A DNA stretch of 64,000 bases from Mycolicibacterium litorale. GTDB lineage: Bacteria > Actinomycetota > Actinomycetes > Mycobacteriales > Mycobacteriaceae. Below are positions 56,564 to 64,000 of the stretch, piece by piece; positions within the stretch are counted from its first letter, which is position 1; every line of letters begins with the position of its first letter. The notes under the pieces were generated by a model that did not search any database, was not told where the DNA came from, and saw nothing but the letters and a program-made list of their open reading frames with translations. Made by a program: the position numbers and the translations under genes. The DNA lies in assembly GCA_002007745.1 (NCBI GenBank), contig CP019882.1, forward strand, positions 1,240,001 through 1,304,000, given 5' to 3'.

Positions 56564-57223
56564 GTGACAGAGCACGATGTCGCCGGCTCAGCGGCTCCGG
56601 CCCCGCACCCCAAGGAGGCCAAGCCGCGCCTGCTGCAGGACGGCCGCGACATGTTCTGGTCGCTGGTTCCGCTGGTGGTGGCCTGCATCGTGCTGGCCGG
56701 AGTGGTCGGCACGTGTTCTTTCCGGCCCAACGGTCCAGCCGGAGGGCCGGCCCCGTCGTTCGACGCGGCCGCGGCACTGCAGGCCGACGCGACGGCGCTG
56801 GGCATCCCGATCCGGCTCCCGCAGCTTCCCGAGGATTGGCACGCCAACTCCGGCAAGCGTGGCGGTATTGACGCCGGTCGAACCGATCCCAAAACCGGAC
56901 AGCGAGTCCGGGCGGTGAGCGCGACCGTCGGCTACCTCGCGCCGTCCCAGAAGTTCGTCAGCATCACCCAGAGCAATGCCGATGAACAGGCCTTGGTCGC
57001 CTCGATCCACACATCGATGTATCCCACCGGCGCGCAGGACATCGAAGGCGTCAAGTGGATCGTCTACGAGGGTGACGAGGGCGCTGAACCGGTGTGGACG
57101 GCACAGGTGGGCAGCCCGGCCGGTCCGGCCCAATTGGCGGTAACCGGCGCCGGAAGCAGTGAGGATTTTCGTACGCTTGCCGTTGCCACGCAGACCCAGC
57201 AGCCGCTGACGCCCGGCCGATAG
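56564..57223 (+). CDS. DUF4245 membrane-anchored protein (Rv1100-type)
   Basis: About 219 residues. Cytoplasmic N-terminus (AKPRLLQDGRDMFWSLVPL), one membrane segment (LVPLVVACIVLAGVVGTCSF), then an extracytoplasmic domain with IPIRLPQLPEDWHANSGKRGGI, SATVGYLAPSQKFVSITQSNADEQALV and DIEGVKWIVYEGDEGAEPVWTAQVGSP. Function unknown. Divergent from glpX and followed 9 bp later by the hydrolase gene. Confidence 0.83.
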   Translation: MTEHDVAGSAAPAPHPKEAKPRLLQDGRDMFWSLVPLVVACIVLAGVVGTCSFRPNGPAGGPAPSFDAAAALQADATALGIPIRLPQLPEDWHANSGKRGGIDAGRTDPKTGQRVRAVSATVGYLAPSQKFVSITQSNADEQALVASIHTSMYPTGAQDIEGVKWIVYEGDEGAEPVWTAQVGSPAGPAQLAVTGAGSSEDFRTLAVATQTQQPLTPGR

Positions 57224-57232
57224 GAGACACCG

Positions 57233-58069
57233 ATGCCCGGATTCCAATCCGATGCCGCCGGCCAGGCGGCTCCGGAGGCCGACCTGACCGGATGGAGCCG
57301 GGAGCCGTTCACCGCGGCGGGCTTCACCCACGATGTCTACCGCAAGGGCGAGGGTCCGGGAGTGGTGCTGATCCCCGAGATGCCGGGTGTGCACCCCGGC
57401 GTGCTGGCACTGGGCAACTACCTCGTGGCCAACGGCTTCACCGTCGTGATCCCGTCACTGTTCGGGACGCCGGGGGCGCCGGCGATGAGTCTGGGGGCGG
57501 CGGGGAGCATGCTGCGCGGTTGTGTGGCCAAGGAGTTCGCGGCGTTCGCGACCAACAAGGAGCGCCCGGTGTCGCACTATCTGCGCGCATTGGCCCGCGA
57601 TCTGAAGGAGAAGACCGGGGGCAAGGGCGTGGGGGTGATCGGGCAGTGCTTCACCGGTGGCTTCGCACTGGCCGCCGCCGTGGACGACAGTGTGCTGGCC
57701 CCGGTGCTCAGCCAGCCGTCGGTTCCGATCGGGCTCAGCGGCAAGCACAAACGCGATCCCGGCATGTCTGAGGGTGAGCTGAAGATCATCGAGAAGCGCG
57801 CCGCCGAGGATGGACTGTGTGCGCTGGCCCTGCGGTTCAGCAAGGACCCGCTGGCACCCGGCGAGCGGTTCAAGACGCTCAAGGACCGGCTGGGGGATGC
57901 CTTCGAGGTGATCGAACTGGATTCCTCGCCCGGTAACGCCGGCGGATTCGGCCGGATGGCGCACTCGGTGCTCACCCTCGAGGTCCGCGAGGTCGACGGC
58001 CAACCCGCCTACGAGGCGCGCAAGCGGGTGGTGCAGTTCCTCAAGGAGCGGTTGGTCGACCCGGAATAA
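57233..58069 (+). CDS. Dienelactone hydrolase family protein
   Basis: 278 residues, alpha/beta-hydrolase fold with Cys as nucleophile: GVGVIGQCFTGGFALAAAVDDS near residues 136-157. GVVLIPEMPGVHPGVLALGNYLVANGFTVVIPSLFG is the conserved N-terminal block; FEVIELDSSPGNAGGFGRMAHSVLTLEV holds the late triad region. ATG 57233 follows TAGGAGACACC. Role beyond ester or lactone hydrolysis is unknown. Confidence 0.87.
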   Translation: MPGFQSDAAGQAAPEADLTGWSREPFTAAGFTHDVYRKGEGPGVVLIPEMPGVHPGVLALGNYLVANGFTVVIPSLFGTPGAPAMSLGAAGSMLRGCVAKEFAAFATNKERPVSHYLRALARDLKEKTGGKGVGVIGQCFTGGFALAAAVDDSVLAPVLSQPSVPIGLSGKHKRDPGMSEGELKIIEKRAAEDGLCALALRFSKDPLAPGERFKTLKDRLGDAFEVIELDSSPGNAGGFGRMAHSVLTLEVREVDGQPAYEARKRVVQFLKERLVDPE

Positions 58070-58088
58070 ACCGCGGGAAGCGCCGATT

Positions 58089-58916
58089 GTGGCCTACATG
58101 ACTTATCCGGTGCGCGTTGCTGTTCAGATTCAACCCGCTGACACTCCCGACTACGCCACCTGGCGGCAGGCTGTCCTGCACGCCGAGGAGATCGGGGTGG
58201 ACGTCATCTTCGGTTACGACCATTTTCACGCGCCAGTCATCGAATCGTTCGACGGTGCCGTACCGGTGCTGGCCGAGGTGCAGCCAGATCTGAACAACTT
58301 CGAGGGCTGGTCGGCGTTGGCGTCGTGGGGCGAGATCACCACCCGGGCCGAGATCGGCCTGCTGGTGGCCGGTATGGGCTACCGCAATCCGGACCTGCTG
58401 GCCGACATGGCGCGTACGGTCGACCACATCAGCGGTGGGCGGCTGGTGCTCGGCGTCGGCGCGGGCTGGTATGAAAAGGATTACACCACATACGGTTTCG
58501 AGTACGGCACGGTCAAGTCGCGGGCAGACCTGTTCGACGAGGGCCTGCTGCGGATCGAGCGCCGATTCGAGTTACTCCGTCCCGCGCCGCTGCGCAAGGT
58601 CCCGATTCTGATCGGGGGCTCCGGACCCAAGCGCACCCTGCCCGCCGTGGCGCGCCATGCCGACATCTGGCACACCTTCCTGCCGCTCGACTCCTACCGG
58701 GAGGCCAGCGCACGGGTCGGTGAACTGGCCGCCGGGTTCGGACGCGCGGACTCCGACATCGAGCGGTCGACGTTGTGGACCGATCCGCAGTCGGCGGATG
58801 CCTACCTGGCCGCCGGGGCGACGCTGTTCCACACCGAGATGCGCGCGGTCGGTGGCACGTACGACTTCGGCACCGTGGAGAAGATGCTGAGTTGGCGGGA
58901 CGCAAAATTGTCGTAA
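58089..58916 (+). CDS. LLM-class F420-dependent oxidoreductase
   Basis: 275 residues, luciferase-like TIM barrel. RVAVQIQPADTPDYATWRQAVLHAEEIGVDVIFGYDHF, LASWGEITTRAEIGLLVAGMGYRNPDLLADMARTVDHISGGRLVLGVGAGWYEKDY and LRKVPILIGGSGPKRTLPAVARHADIWHTF are the family's cofactor-binding landmarks. Mycobacteria have many such enzymes using F420. GTG 58089 follows GGGAAG; ATG 58098 is an alternative. Substrate unknown. Confidence 0.87.
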   Translation: MAYMTYPVRVAVQIQPADTPDYATWRQAVLHAEEIGVDVIFGYDHFHAPVIESFDGAVPVLAEVQPDLNNFEGWSALASWGEITTRAEIGLLVAGMGYRNPDLLADMARTVDHISGGRLVLGVGAGWYEKDYTTYGFEYGTVKSRADLFDEGLLRIERRFELLRPAPLRKVPILIGGSGPKRTLPAVARHADIWHTFLPLDSYREASARVGELAAGFGRADSDIERSTLWTDPQSADAYLAAGATLFHTEMRAVGGTYDFGTVEKMLSWRDAKLS

Positions 58917-58924
58917 GGCCGGCG

Positions 58925-58930
58925 TACATT
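58925..58930 (+). promoter_or_regulatory. -10 hexamer for the HNH gene
   Basis: TACATT ends 7 nt before ATG 58938, giving a leaderless mRNA; its last base is the first base of the SOS box, so LexA would cover the transcription start. Confidence 0.6.
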
Positions 58931-58945
58931 CGAACGTATGTTCGC
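58930..58945. promoter_or_regulatory. LexA binding site (mycobacterial SOS box)
   Basis: TCGAAC-GTAT-GTTCGC matches the mycobacterial consensus TCGAAC-N4-GTTCGA at all but the last base. It spans the start codon at 58938. Confidence 0.82.
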
Positions 58946-60401
58946 AAGCCAGCTGCACGACTATTTCGAGCCGTCGGACACGGCCGAATCGCGTGCGCTG
59001 CTGGCCAGTATCGGCGCGTCCGCCCGAGCTGAGAACCAGGCCGCCGCCCGCCGGCTCAGTGCTGTCGCAGAACTCTTCGAACTCCGCCGTCGCGAGCGCG
59101 GCGAGCGGTCGGACTGGGCAGTGGACACCTGGGCCGCGGTGGGCGCCGAAGTCGCTGCGGCGCTGCGCGTCAGCTTGGCCATGGCCGGCAGTTACCTGAA
59201 CTACGGGCTGGAGATGAAGCGGCTGCCGGCGGTCGCCGCCGTCTTCATCGCCGGTGACATCGACATGCAGATGTTCCGGACCATCGTCTACCGCACCAGT
59301 CTCATCTCCGATGCCGCGGCCATGGCCGACGTCGATCGCCAGGTGGCCGAGAAGGCGGCCCGGTGGCCGTCGATGACCCGTGGGCGGCTCGCTTCGGAGA
59401 TCGACCGCATCGTCGCCAAGTGTGACCCTGACGCCGTGCAGCGGGTCAGAGAACGTGCCCGCGGTCGCGAGGTCGTGTTCGGTGATCCGGAGAACGGCTG
59501 CACGGAGCTGATGGGGCGGTTGTTCTCCACCGATGCCGAGGCGCTGGATCGGCGGCTCGACGTGCTGGCCCGGTCGGTGTGTGACGCTGACCCGCGTGAT
59601 GTCGCGCTGCGCCGCGCCGACGCGCTCGGCGCGCTGGCGATGGGTGCCGATCGCTTGGCATGCCGTTGCGGTGCGGTGGAATGCCCTGCGGCGCAGCAAC
59701 CCCGCTCCGGGGCGGTGGTCATCCATGTGGTGGCCGAGGAGGCGGCGTTGCAGGGCCGCTCCGGCACCCCGGGGCATCTGTTGGGTTCGGACACTTTGCT
59801 CCCCGCCGAACTGCTGGCCGAACTCGCCACGCAAGCCCGGCTCAGCCCGTTGATCCATCCCGCGGACCTGCCGGCCGAACCCGGCTATCGCCCGTCGCGG
59901 GCGTTGGCCGATTTCGTGCGGGCCCGTGATCTGACCTGCCGCGCGCCTGGCTGTGACCGGCCCGCCACGCAGTGCGACCTGGACCATACGATCCCGTACC
60001 CGTACGGCCCGACGCACGCTGGGAACATCAAATGCCTGTGCCGCCAACATCATCTGCTCAAGACGTTCTGGGGTTGGCGGGACAGGCAATTGGCCGATGG
60101 CACGGTGATCTGGAATCTGCCCGGTAAACAGACCTACGTCACCACCCCGGGCAGCGCCCTGCTGTTCCCCAGCCTGATGGTGCCCACCCGAGCCCCGAAA
60201 CCTGTGGCGGATGTCCCCGCGGCAGCCGACGGCGATCGCAGCGTGTTGATGCCGCGGCGCAAGACCACCCGGGCGCACAACCGTGCCCGCTACATCACCG
60301 CTCAACGAGCCCGCAATCGGGCGCTCCGAAGGGCCCGTCACGACGTGCTGTTCCGACCCGGGCCGGCCGCGCAATCCGATGACGATCCGCCGCCCTTCTA
60401 G
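58938..60401 (+). CDS. 13E12-family DUF222/HNH endonuclease-like protein, SOS-regulated
   Basis: 487 residues. N-terminal DUF222 helices (DTAESRALLASIGASARAENQAAARRLSAVAELFELRRRE, WAAVGAEVAAALRVSLAMAGSYLNYGLEMKRLPAVAAVF); C-terminal HNH domain RDLTCRAPGCDRPATQCDLDHTIPYPYGPTHAGNIKCLCRQHHLLKTFWGW with the expected Cys and DH...N...H residues; basic tail. This repeat family is abundant in mycobacteria and several members are LexA-controlled. Nuclease activity is assumed from the motif. Start at leaderless ATG 58938, within the SOS box. Confidence 0.9.
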   Translation: MFASQLHDYFEPSDTAESRALLASIGASARAENQAAARRLSAVAELFELRRRERGERSDWAVDTWAAVGAEVAAALRVSLAMAGSYLNYGLEMKRLPAVAAVFIAGDIDMQMFRTIVYRTSLISDAAAMADVDRQVAEKAARWPSMTRGRLASEIDRIVAKCDPDAVQRVRERARGREVVFGDPENGCTELMGRLFSTDAEALDRRLDVLARSVCDADPRDVALRRADALGALAMGADRLACRCGAVECPAAQQPRSGAVVIHVVAEEAALQGRSGTPGHLLGSDTLLPAELLAELATQARLSPLIHPADLPAEPGYRPSRALADFVRARDLTCRAPGCDRPATQCDLDHTIPYPYGPTHAGNIKCLCRQHHLLKTFWGWRDRQLADGTVIWNLPGKQTYVTTPGSALLFPSLMVPTRAPKPVADVPAAADGDRSVLMPRRKTTRAHNRARYITAQRARNRALRRARHDVLFRPGPAAQSDDDPPPF

Positions 60402-60425
60402 ACGGCGAGACGACCGTTCCCGCAC

Positions 60426-60875
60426 CTATTCCCGCTCGACCGTGCGCAGCCCGCCTGCCGGCGTCCACCACTGCACCACCAGCAGGGTGCCCTGCTCGTT
60501 GAGGTGGGTCAGCACCACGTCGGTGATGTCGGTGTGGAAGAGATCGCCCTCGCCCTCGGGGGCCTCCACACCGACCGCACGCCCGGAGATCTTCGCCTCG
60601 CCGGGCCACTGCGCCTCCGCCCCCTCGACGGGGTCGACGGTGGCGCTGTGCAGGGCGAACCGTGGATCACGGCGCAAATCGGCACCTTTGCGCGCCCCAG
60701 GCATCGACCCGAAGCTGAGCACACCGCCGTCGAACGTCGCTTCGATTCCGGAGATCCGCGGTGATCCGTCGGCCCGCAGGGTGGCCAGGGTTTTGTGCTT
60801 GCGCGCGTCGAACAACGCCCGCACCCGCTCGGCGAACTCGGGCACCGCGGCTTGGACATCCCGCCACATGGTCAT
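60426..60875 (-). CDS. Pyridoxamine 5'-phosphate oxidase-like flavin-binding protein
   Basis: 150 residues, split-barrel fold: FAERVRALFDARKHKTLATLRADGSPRISGIEATFDGGVLSFGSMPGARKGADLRRDPRFALHSATVD is the F420/FMN-dependent PPOX pattern. The ATG at 60875 overlaps the stop of the cyclase gene (ATGA), so it is the second gene of that operon. Probable F420- or FMN-using reductase or heme/biliverdin-type binder; substrate unknown. Confidence 0.83.
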   Translation of the reverse strand: MTMWRDVQAAVPEFAERVRALFDARKHKTLATLRADGSPRISGIEATFDGGVLSFGSMPGARKGADLRRDPRFALHSATVDPVEGAEAQWPGEAKISGRAVGVEAPEGEGDLFHTDITDVVLTHLNEQGTLLVVQWWTPAGGLRTVERE

Positions 60876-62521
60876 ACGCGTACCACGGTGTTGCGGCACG
60901 CCTGCTTGGCCTGATACATCGCCACGTCGGCGCGAGCCGTCACGGCCGTCGCGCCTTCCCCGGGCATGGACACAGTGACCCCGATGCTCAGCGTCGCGCA
61001 GATCGTCTGCCCGTCATACTGGATGGGTTCGGCTGCGCGACAACGGATCTTCTCGGCGATGGCGATGACCTCCTCGACGCTGGGGACCCCGGGGAGCAGG
61101 ACCACGATCTCGTCACCGCCCATCCGTCCCACCGTGTCTCCGGTGCGGACGCTGTCGCTGATCCGTGCGGCGAGGGTGGACAGCACCGCGTCACCGACGG
61201 AATGGCCGAGCGTGTCGTTGATCGTCTTGAAGTGGTCGACGTCGCAGAACAGGATGCCCAGCTGCGAACCGGGGGAGCGGGGCGCCGCCAGCGCCGAGTC
61301 CAAGCGGGCGAGGGTCTCGGCTCGGTTGAGCAACCCGGTCAGGGTGTCGATTCGGGCCAGCCGATCGAGGCGCTCCTCGGCCGCCACCTGTCCGTCGACA
61401 ATCCGCAGGGCGGCGATCATCCCGTCGGTATTGCCGTCCGCGTCGAGATAGGGCTTCGCGTTCCCGTCGACCCAGTGGTACTTTCCGGCCGCGGTTCGTA
61501 CTCTGAAGCGTGCGAGAACGCTTGTCCGGCAATCGATGTCAAATATCGGCGCCAGTGTGCTGAGGTCGTCGGGATGGATATGCGCGGTCAGGTCCGAGCC
61601 GATCCACTGCGCGGGTGGGTCGCCGAACGCCGCCGTCACCGACGGTGAAACCCAACTCACGACGCTGCCGTGCAGGTGCACGACGACGTCGACGGCGTTG
61701 TCGGCCAGCATCCGGTAGCGCCGCTCGGCTTCGGCGCGTTCGATGAGCAGTCGCTGCTCGCGCTGGCTGGCGTAGAACGTGATGACGCCGATGATCACGG
61801 TGGCGCAGATGGTCGCCAGAATCCACGACGCCTGATTGCCCAGGCCGAGGGCGAGGAACGGCAGCCGGGTGACGCTCACCAGAAAAGGCAGGCCGCACAG
61901 CACGCCGACCAGTCGCAGCAGGGCCCACCGGTCAGAACGGGCCAACAGCCAGGCAACCGGATTGCGGTCGGGCCGAGCCACGACCGTCGCGGCCGTCAGC
62001 ACCAGCACGCCGGCTGCCGTGGGCAGTCCCAGCCCGGTCGTCTCGGTCATCTGCGCCACCGACGTAGCCCGGAACGCGTGGCCGACGAGGGTGACCAGCG
62101 GCGCCGCCACCGCCGCCAAAAGCAAGAGGCCCCAAAGCCATCCGGTGCGCAGCCGGTTGGCACGCATCAGTGCGGTGGCACCCGCCAAGTACAGGACCGA
62201 TGTCGCGGTGCGCAGGGTCGGCCCCGAGTGCCGGCCCATCAGGTGTTCGATCAGCATGGCGGCCGCGAGGACACCCACCACCGTGGCCGCTAGACGCCCC
62301 CACCGCGTCCGGCGACTCGACGGTTCCCCGGCCTGCAGCAACACCGCGGTGGCCAACCCGGCCAGCCACAACGCCGCCCAGGGTGCCGCCCAGGAGGAGA
62401 AGCCGCCGGCCCGGCTCGCAGTGACCACCAGATTCACGGCGGCGAGCAGCAACACCGAGGCCGCGCCGCCTTGCGCCCACCGGGTGAGCCGGGACTCCGC
62501 GGACGGAACCGTCCTGGCCAT
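60872..62521 (-). CDS. Diguanylate cyclase with membrane sensor and PAS domain
   Basis: 549 residues. About eight N-terminal membrane segments (SVLLLAAVNLVVTAS through SWILATICATVIIGVITFYA), a PAS domain (RYRMLADNAVDVVVHLHGSVVSWVSPSVTAAFGDPPAQWIG, HWVDGNAKPYLDADGNTDGMIAALRIV) and a C-terminal GGDEF domain: DTLTGLLNRAETLARLDSAL, ILFCDVDHFKTINDTLGHSVGDAVL, and the active-site GRMGGDEIVVLLPGV (GGDEI in place of GGDEF, still compatible with activity). Makes cyclic di-GMP; no EAL domain is present. GAGGGAG precedes ATG 62521. Confidence 0.92.
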   Translation of the reverse strand: MARTVPSAESRLTRWAQGGAASVLLLAAVNLVVTASRAGGFSSWAAPWAALWLAGLATAVLLQAGEPSSRRTRWGRLAATVVGVLAAAMLIEHLMGRHSGPTLRTATSVLYLAGATALMRANRLRTGWLWGLLLLAAVAAPLVTLVGHAFRATSVAQMTETTGLGLPTAAGVLVLTAATVVARPDRNPVAWLLARSDRWALLRLVGVLCGLPFLVSVTRLPFLALGLGNQASWILATICATVIIGVITFYASQREQRLLIERAEAERRYRMLADNAVDVVVHLHGSVVSWVSPSVTAAFGDPPAQWIGSDLTAHIHPDDLSTLAPIFDIDCRTSVLARFRVRTAAGKYHWVDGNAKPYLDADGNTDGMIAALRIVDGQVAAEERLDRLARIDTLTGLLNRAETLARLDSALAAPRSPGSQLGILFCDVDHFKTINDTLGHSVGDAVLSTLAARISDSVRTGDTVGRMGGDEIVVLLPGVPSVEEVIAIAEKIRCRAAEPIQYDGQTICATLSIGVTVSMPGEGATAVTARADVAMYQAKQACRNTVVRV

Positions 62522-62634
62522 GGGCTACTCCCTCGCTGTGCAATTGAATGAGGTATTACATCGCCCATCACCGTGTCAAGGGCAGGTCCGAATTCGCGCG
62601 GTCTCGGTGGCCACCTGCGACGAGCCGGTTCCCG

Positions 62635-62640
62635 TAGCAT
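62635..62640 (+). promoter_or_regulatory. -10 hexamer for a leaderless ClC mRNA
   Basis: TAGCAT ends 8 nt before GTG 62649 with no ribosome-binding site between. Confidence 0.5.
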
Positions 62641-62648
62641 CACGCAAC

Positions 62649-64000
62649 GTGCCCGTGGATCTTCCCGCTGAGGACGACCGCCCGGTCCCGGATCCCGACG
62701 GGCCCGACGACTCCATGCGGGGGTCGGTGCTCATCTGCACCACCGCGATCATCGCGGGAGTGCTCATCGGCTTCGTCGGCGGTGGCTTCCGCTGGTGTCT
62801 GGACGCCGCCAATCACCTGCGGATGAATCTCGTCGAATGGGCGCACACGCTAACCGGGCCGGGCTGGCTGGTGCCGATGGCGGCGGCCGCGGTCGGAGCG
62901 ACGCTGGCCGCGTTGATCGTTCGGTGGGAGCCGCTGGCCGCCGGCAGCGGCATCCAGCACGTCGAAGCCGTCTTCCTCGGCAAGGCCCGGCCCCCGCTGC
63001 TGCGGCTACTGCCGGCCAAGTTCATCGGTGGGGTGCTGAGCATCGGCTCGGGGCTCGTACTCGGTCGCGAAGGTCCGACCGTGCATATGGGTGCCGCGAT
63101 CGGAGCCGAAGCGGCGCGGCGGGCCCGGTTGCCCGACTCCGAGGTCAGGATGATGCAAACCGCATTGGGTGGTGCCGGCCTGGCGGTCGCCTTCAACGCG
63201 CCGATCGCCGGGACGCTCTTCAGCCTCGAAGAGGTGACCAAGTCCTTCCGGGTCAAAGCTGTTCTGGCCACGCTCTTCTCGGCCACCGCAGGTGTCACGT
63301 GCTCACGGCTCCTGCTGGGCAATCACCCGGACTTCCACGTCGACCCCATTCATGCCCCGGCCCTGGCCTGGCTGCCGCTCTTCGTCGTCTTCGGTGCGCT
63401 CACCGGATGTGTCGGGGCGGCCTACAACGGACTGGTGCTGTGGTTCCTCGACCACGTGGCGGCGATACGCCGGATCCCGGCCGTGGCCAAGGCGGCGCTC
63501 ATCGGCGCCGTCGTCGGGCTCGCGACGTTCAGCTACCCGCTCGCGGTCGGCGGTGGCGACCCCCTGACCCAACAGTTCCTCGGTGGACAACATCTGGTCT
63601 TGACCGTCGTCGTCGGCTATCTGGCGGTGCGCTTCATCGCTGGCCCGCTGTCGTATTCGGCCGCGGTGCCGGGCGGATTGTTCGCGCCCCTGCTCGCGGT
63701 GGGGGCGCTGTGGGCGACGTTGTTCGTCGGTGGGGTGGATGCGGTCTGGTCGGGAGCCGCGACGTCCTTGGCGATCCCGATGGTCCTGTCCGGGATGGCC
63801 GCGTTCTTCGCCGCCACCGTGCGTGCGCCGGTGACGGCGCTGGTCCTGGTGGTCGAGATGACCGCAACCACCGAGGCGCTCCTGCCGATGATGGCCGCGA
63901 CGGCATCGGCGGTGCTGGCCGCCTATCTGGTGGGCACCCCGCCGATTTATGAGAGCCTGCGGGCGCGGATGCCGGATGAAGCGTCCATCGAGCGGCGCGG
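62649..64000 (+). CDS. ClC-family chloride channel/antiporter, truncated by the window end
   Basis: 450 codons present with no stop before the window ends. Acidic N-terminus, then many membrane segments. The chloride-site motifs are clear: AAGSGIQHVEAVFLGK (GSGIP-type), LVLGREGPTVHMGAAIGAEAARR with the gating Glu in GREGP, and YSAAVPGGLFAPLLAVGALWATLF (GxFxP-type). The gating Glu suggests a Cl-/H+ exchanger. A C-terminal regulatory domain, if any, lies outside. Divergent from the diguanylate cyclase; probably leaderless. Confidence 0.9.
   Translation, partial: MPVDLPAEDDRPVPDPDGPDDSMRGSVLICTTAIIAGVLIGFVGGGFRWCLDAANHLRMNLVEWAHTLTGPGWLVPMAAAAVGATLAALIVRWEPLAAGSGIQHVEAVFLGKARPPLLRLLPAKFIGGVLSIGSGLVLGREGPTVHMGAAIGAEAARRARLPDSEVRMMQTALGGAGLAVAFNAPIAGTLFSLEEVTKSFRVKAVLATLFSATAGVTCSRLLLGNHPDFHVDPIHAPALAWLPLFVVFGALTGCVGAAYNGLVLWFLDHVAAIRRIPAVAKAALIGAVVGLATFSYPLAVGGGDPLTQQFLGGQHLVLTVVVGYLAVRFIAGPLSYSAAVPGGLFAPLLAVGALWATLFVGGVDAVWSGAATSLAIPMVLSGMAAFFAATVRAPVTALVLVVEMTATTEALLPMMAATASAVLAAYLVGTPPIYESLRARMPDEASIERR

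Overview
The window is high-GC DNA from a mycobacterium, most likely a rapid-growing environmental Mycolicibacterium-type species. From about 17.4 kb onward the gene order follows M. tuberculosis Rv1063c-Rv1100: patatin, lpqV, cysteine dioxygenase, rhodanese, Rv1069c, echA8/echA9, Rv1072, Rv1073, fadA3, Rv1075c, lipU, cbs, pra, metB, greA, Rv1081c, mca, Rv1083, Rv1084, Rv1085c, Rv1086, coaA, glyA, desA2, phoH2, Rv1096, fum, glpX, Rv1100. Mycothiol metabolism (mca), 13E12-type HNH proteins, PE-PPE-domain esterases and many leaderless starts also point to this genus.

Layout. (1) 0-3.6 kb: a xylose locus (ABC ATPase start, xylose-binding lipoprotein, xylA, divergent ROK repressor). The same 17-bp dyad lies upstream of both the binding protein and xylA, and a CRP-like site lies upstream of the transporter. 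(2) 3.6-15.2 kb: an accessory amine-catabolism locus with a complete PotABCD-type transporter, a class III aminotransferase, a phytoene-dehydrogenase-like FAD oxidoreductase, an ADP-forming acyl-CoA synthetase-like protein, a TetR regulator and a Rieske oxygenase. Two intergenic regions carry the same 20-bp operator-like sequence, which ties the two halves together as one regulon. (3) 15.3-18.7 kb: an ankyrin protein, a frameshifted patatin, an intact patatin and a small secreted protein. (4) 18.8-22.5 kb: two PE-PPE-domain esterases around lpqV and a cysteine dioxygenase/rhodanese pair. That pair is preceded by a 13-codon Cys-Cys leader ORF and a hairpin that covers the ribosome-binding site. 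(5) 22.5-36.8 kb: fatty-acid genes, a DUF559-type nuclease-like gene bracketed by two related 54-bp palindromes, transsulfuration (cbs, metB), tandem proline-rich RDD proteins and greA. (6) 37-54 kb: mca, isoprenoid and CoA synthesis, one-carbon metabolism, a stearoyl-ACP desaturase and a phoAT-phoH2 pair. (7) 54-64 kb: fumarase, GlpX, a dienelactone hydrolase, an F420-type oxidoreductase, an SOS-box-controlled 13E12 HNH protein, a diguanylate cyclase and a ClC channel cut by the window end.

Four genes (a patatin, echA9, cbs, greA) each carry a one-base deletion in a run of four G/C where the family reading frame needs five. Repairing cbs and greA restores lengths of 464 and 164 residues, the lengths I recall for M. 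tuberculosis. Since greA and cbs are core genes, homopolymer undercalling in the sequence is the simplest explanation, so these are better treated as intact genes with sequence errors than as real pseudogenes.

I saw no tRNA, rRNA, CRISPR array, insertion sequence or prophage, and no gene-free stretch longer than 300 bases. Comparisons with M. tuberculosis genes are from memory of those proteins, not from a search.
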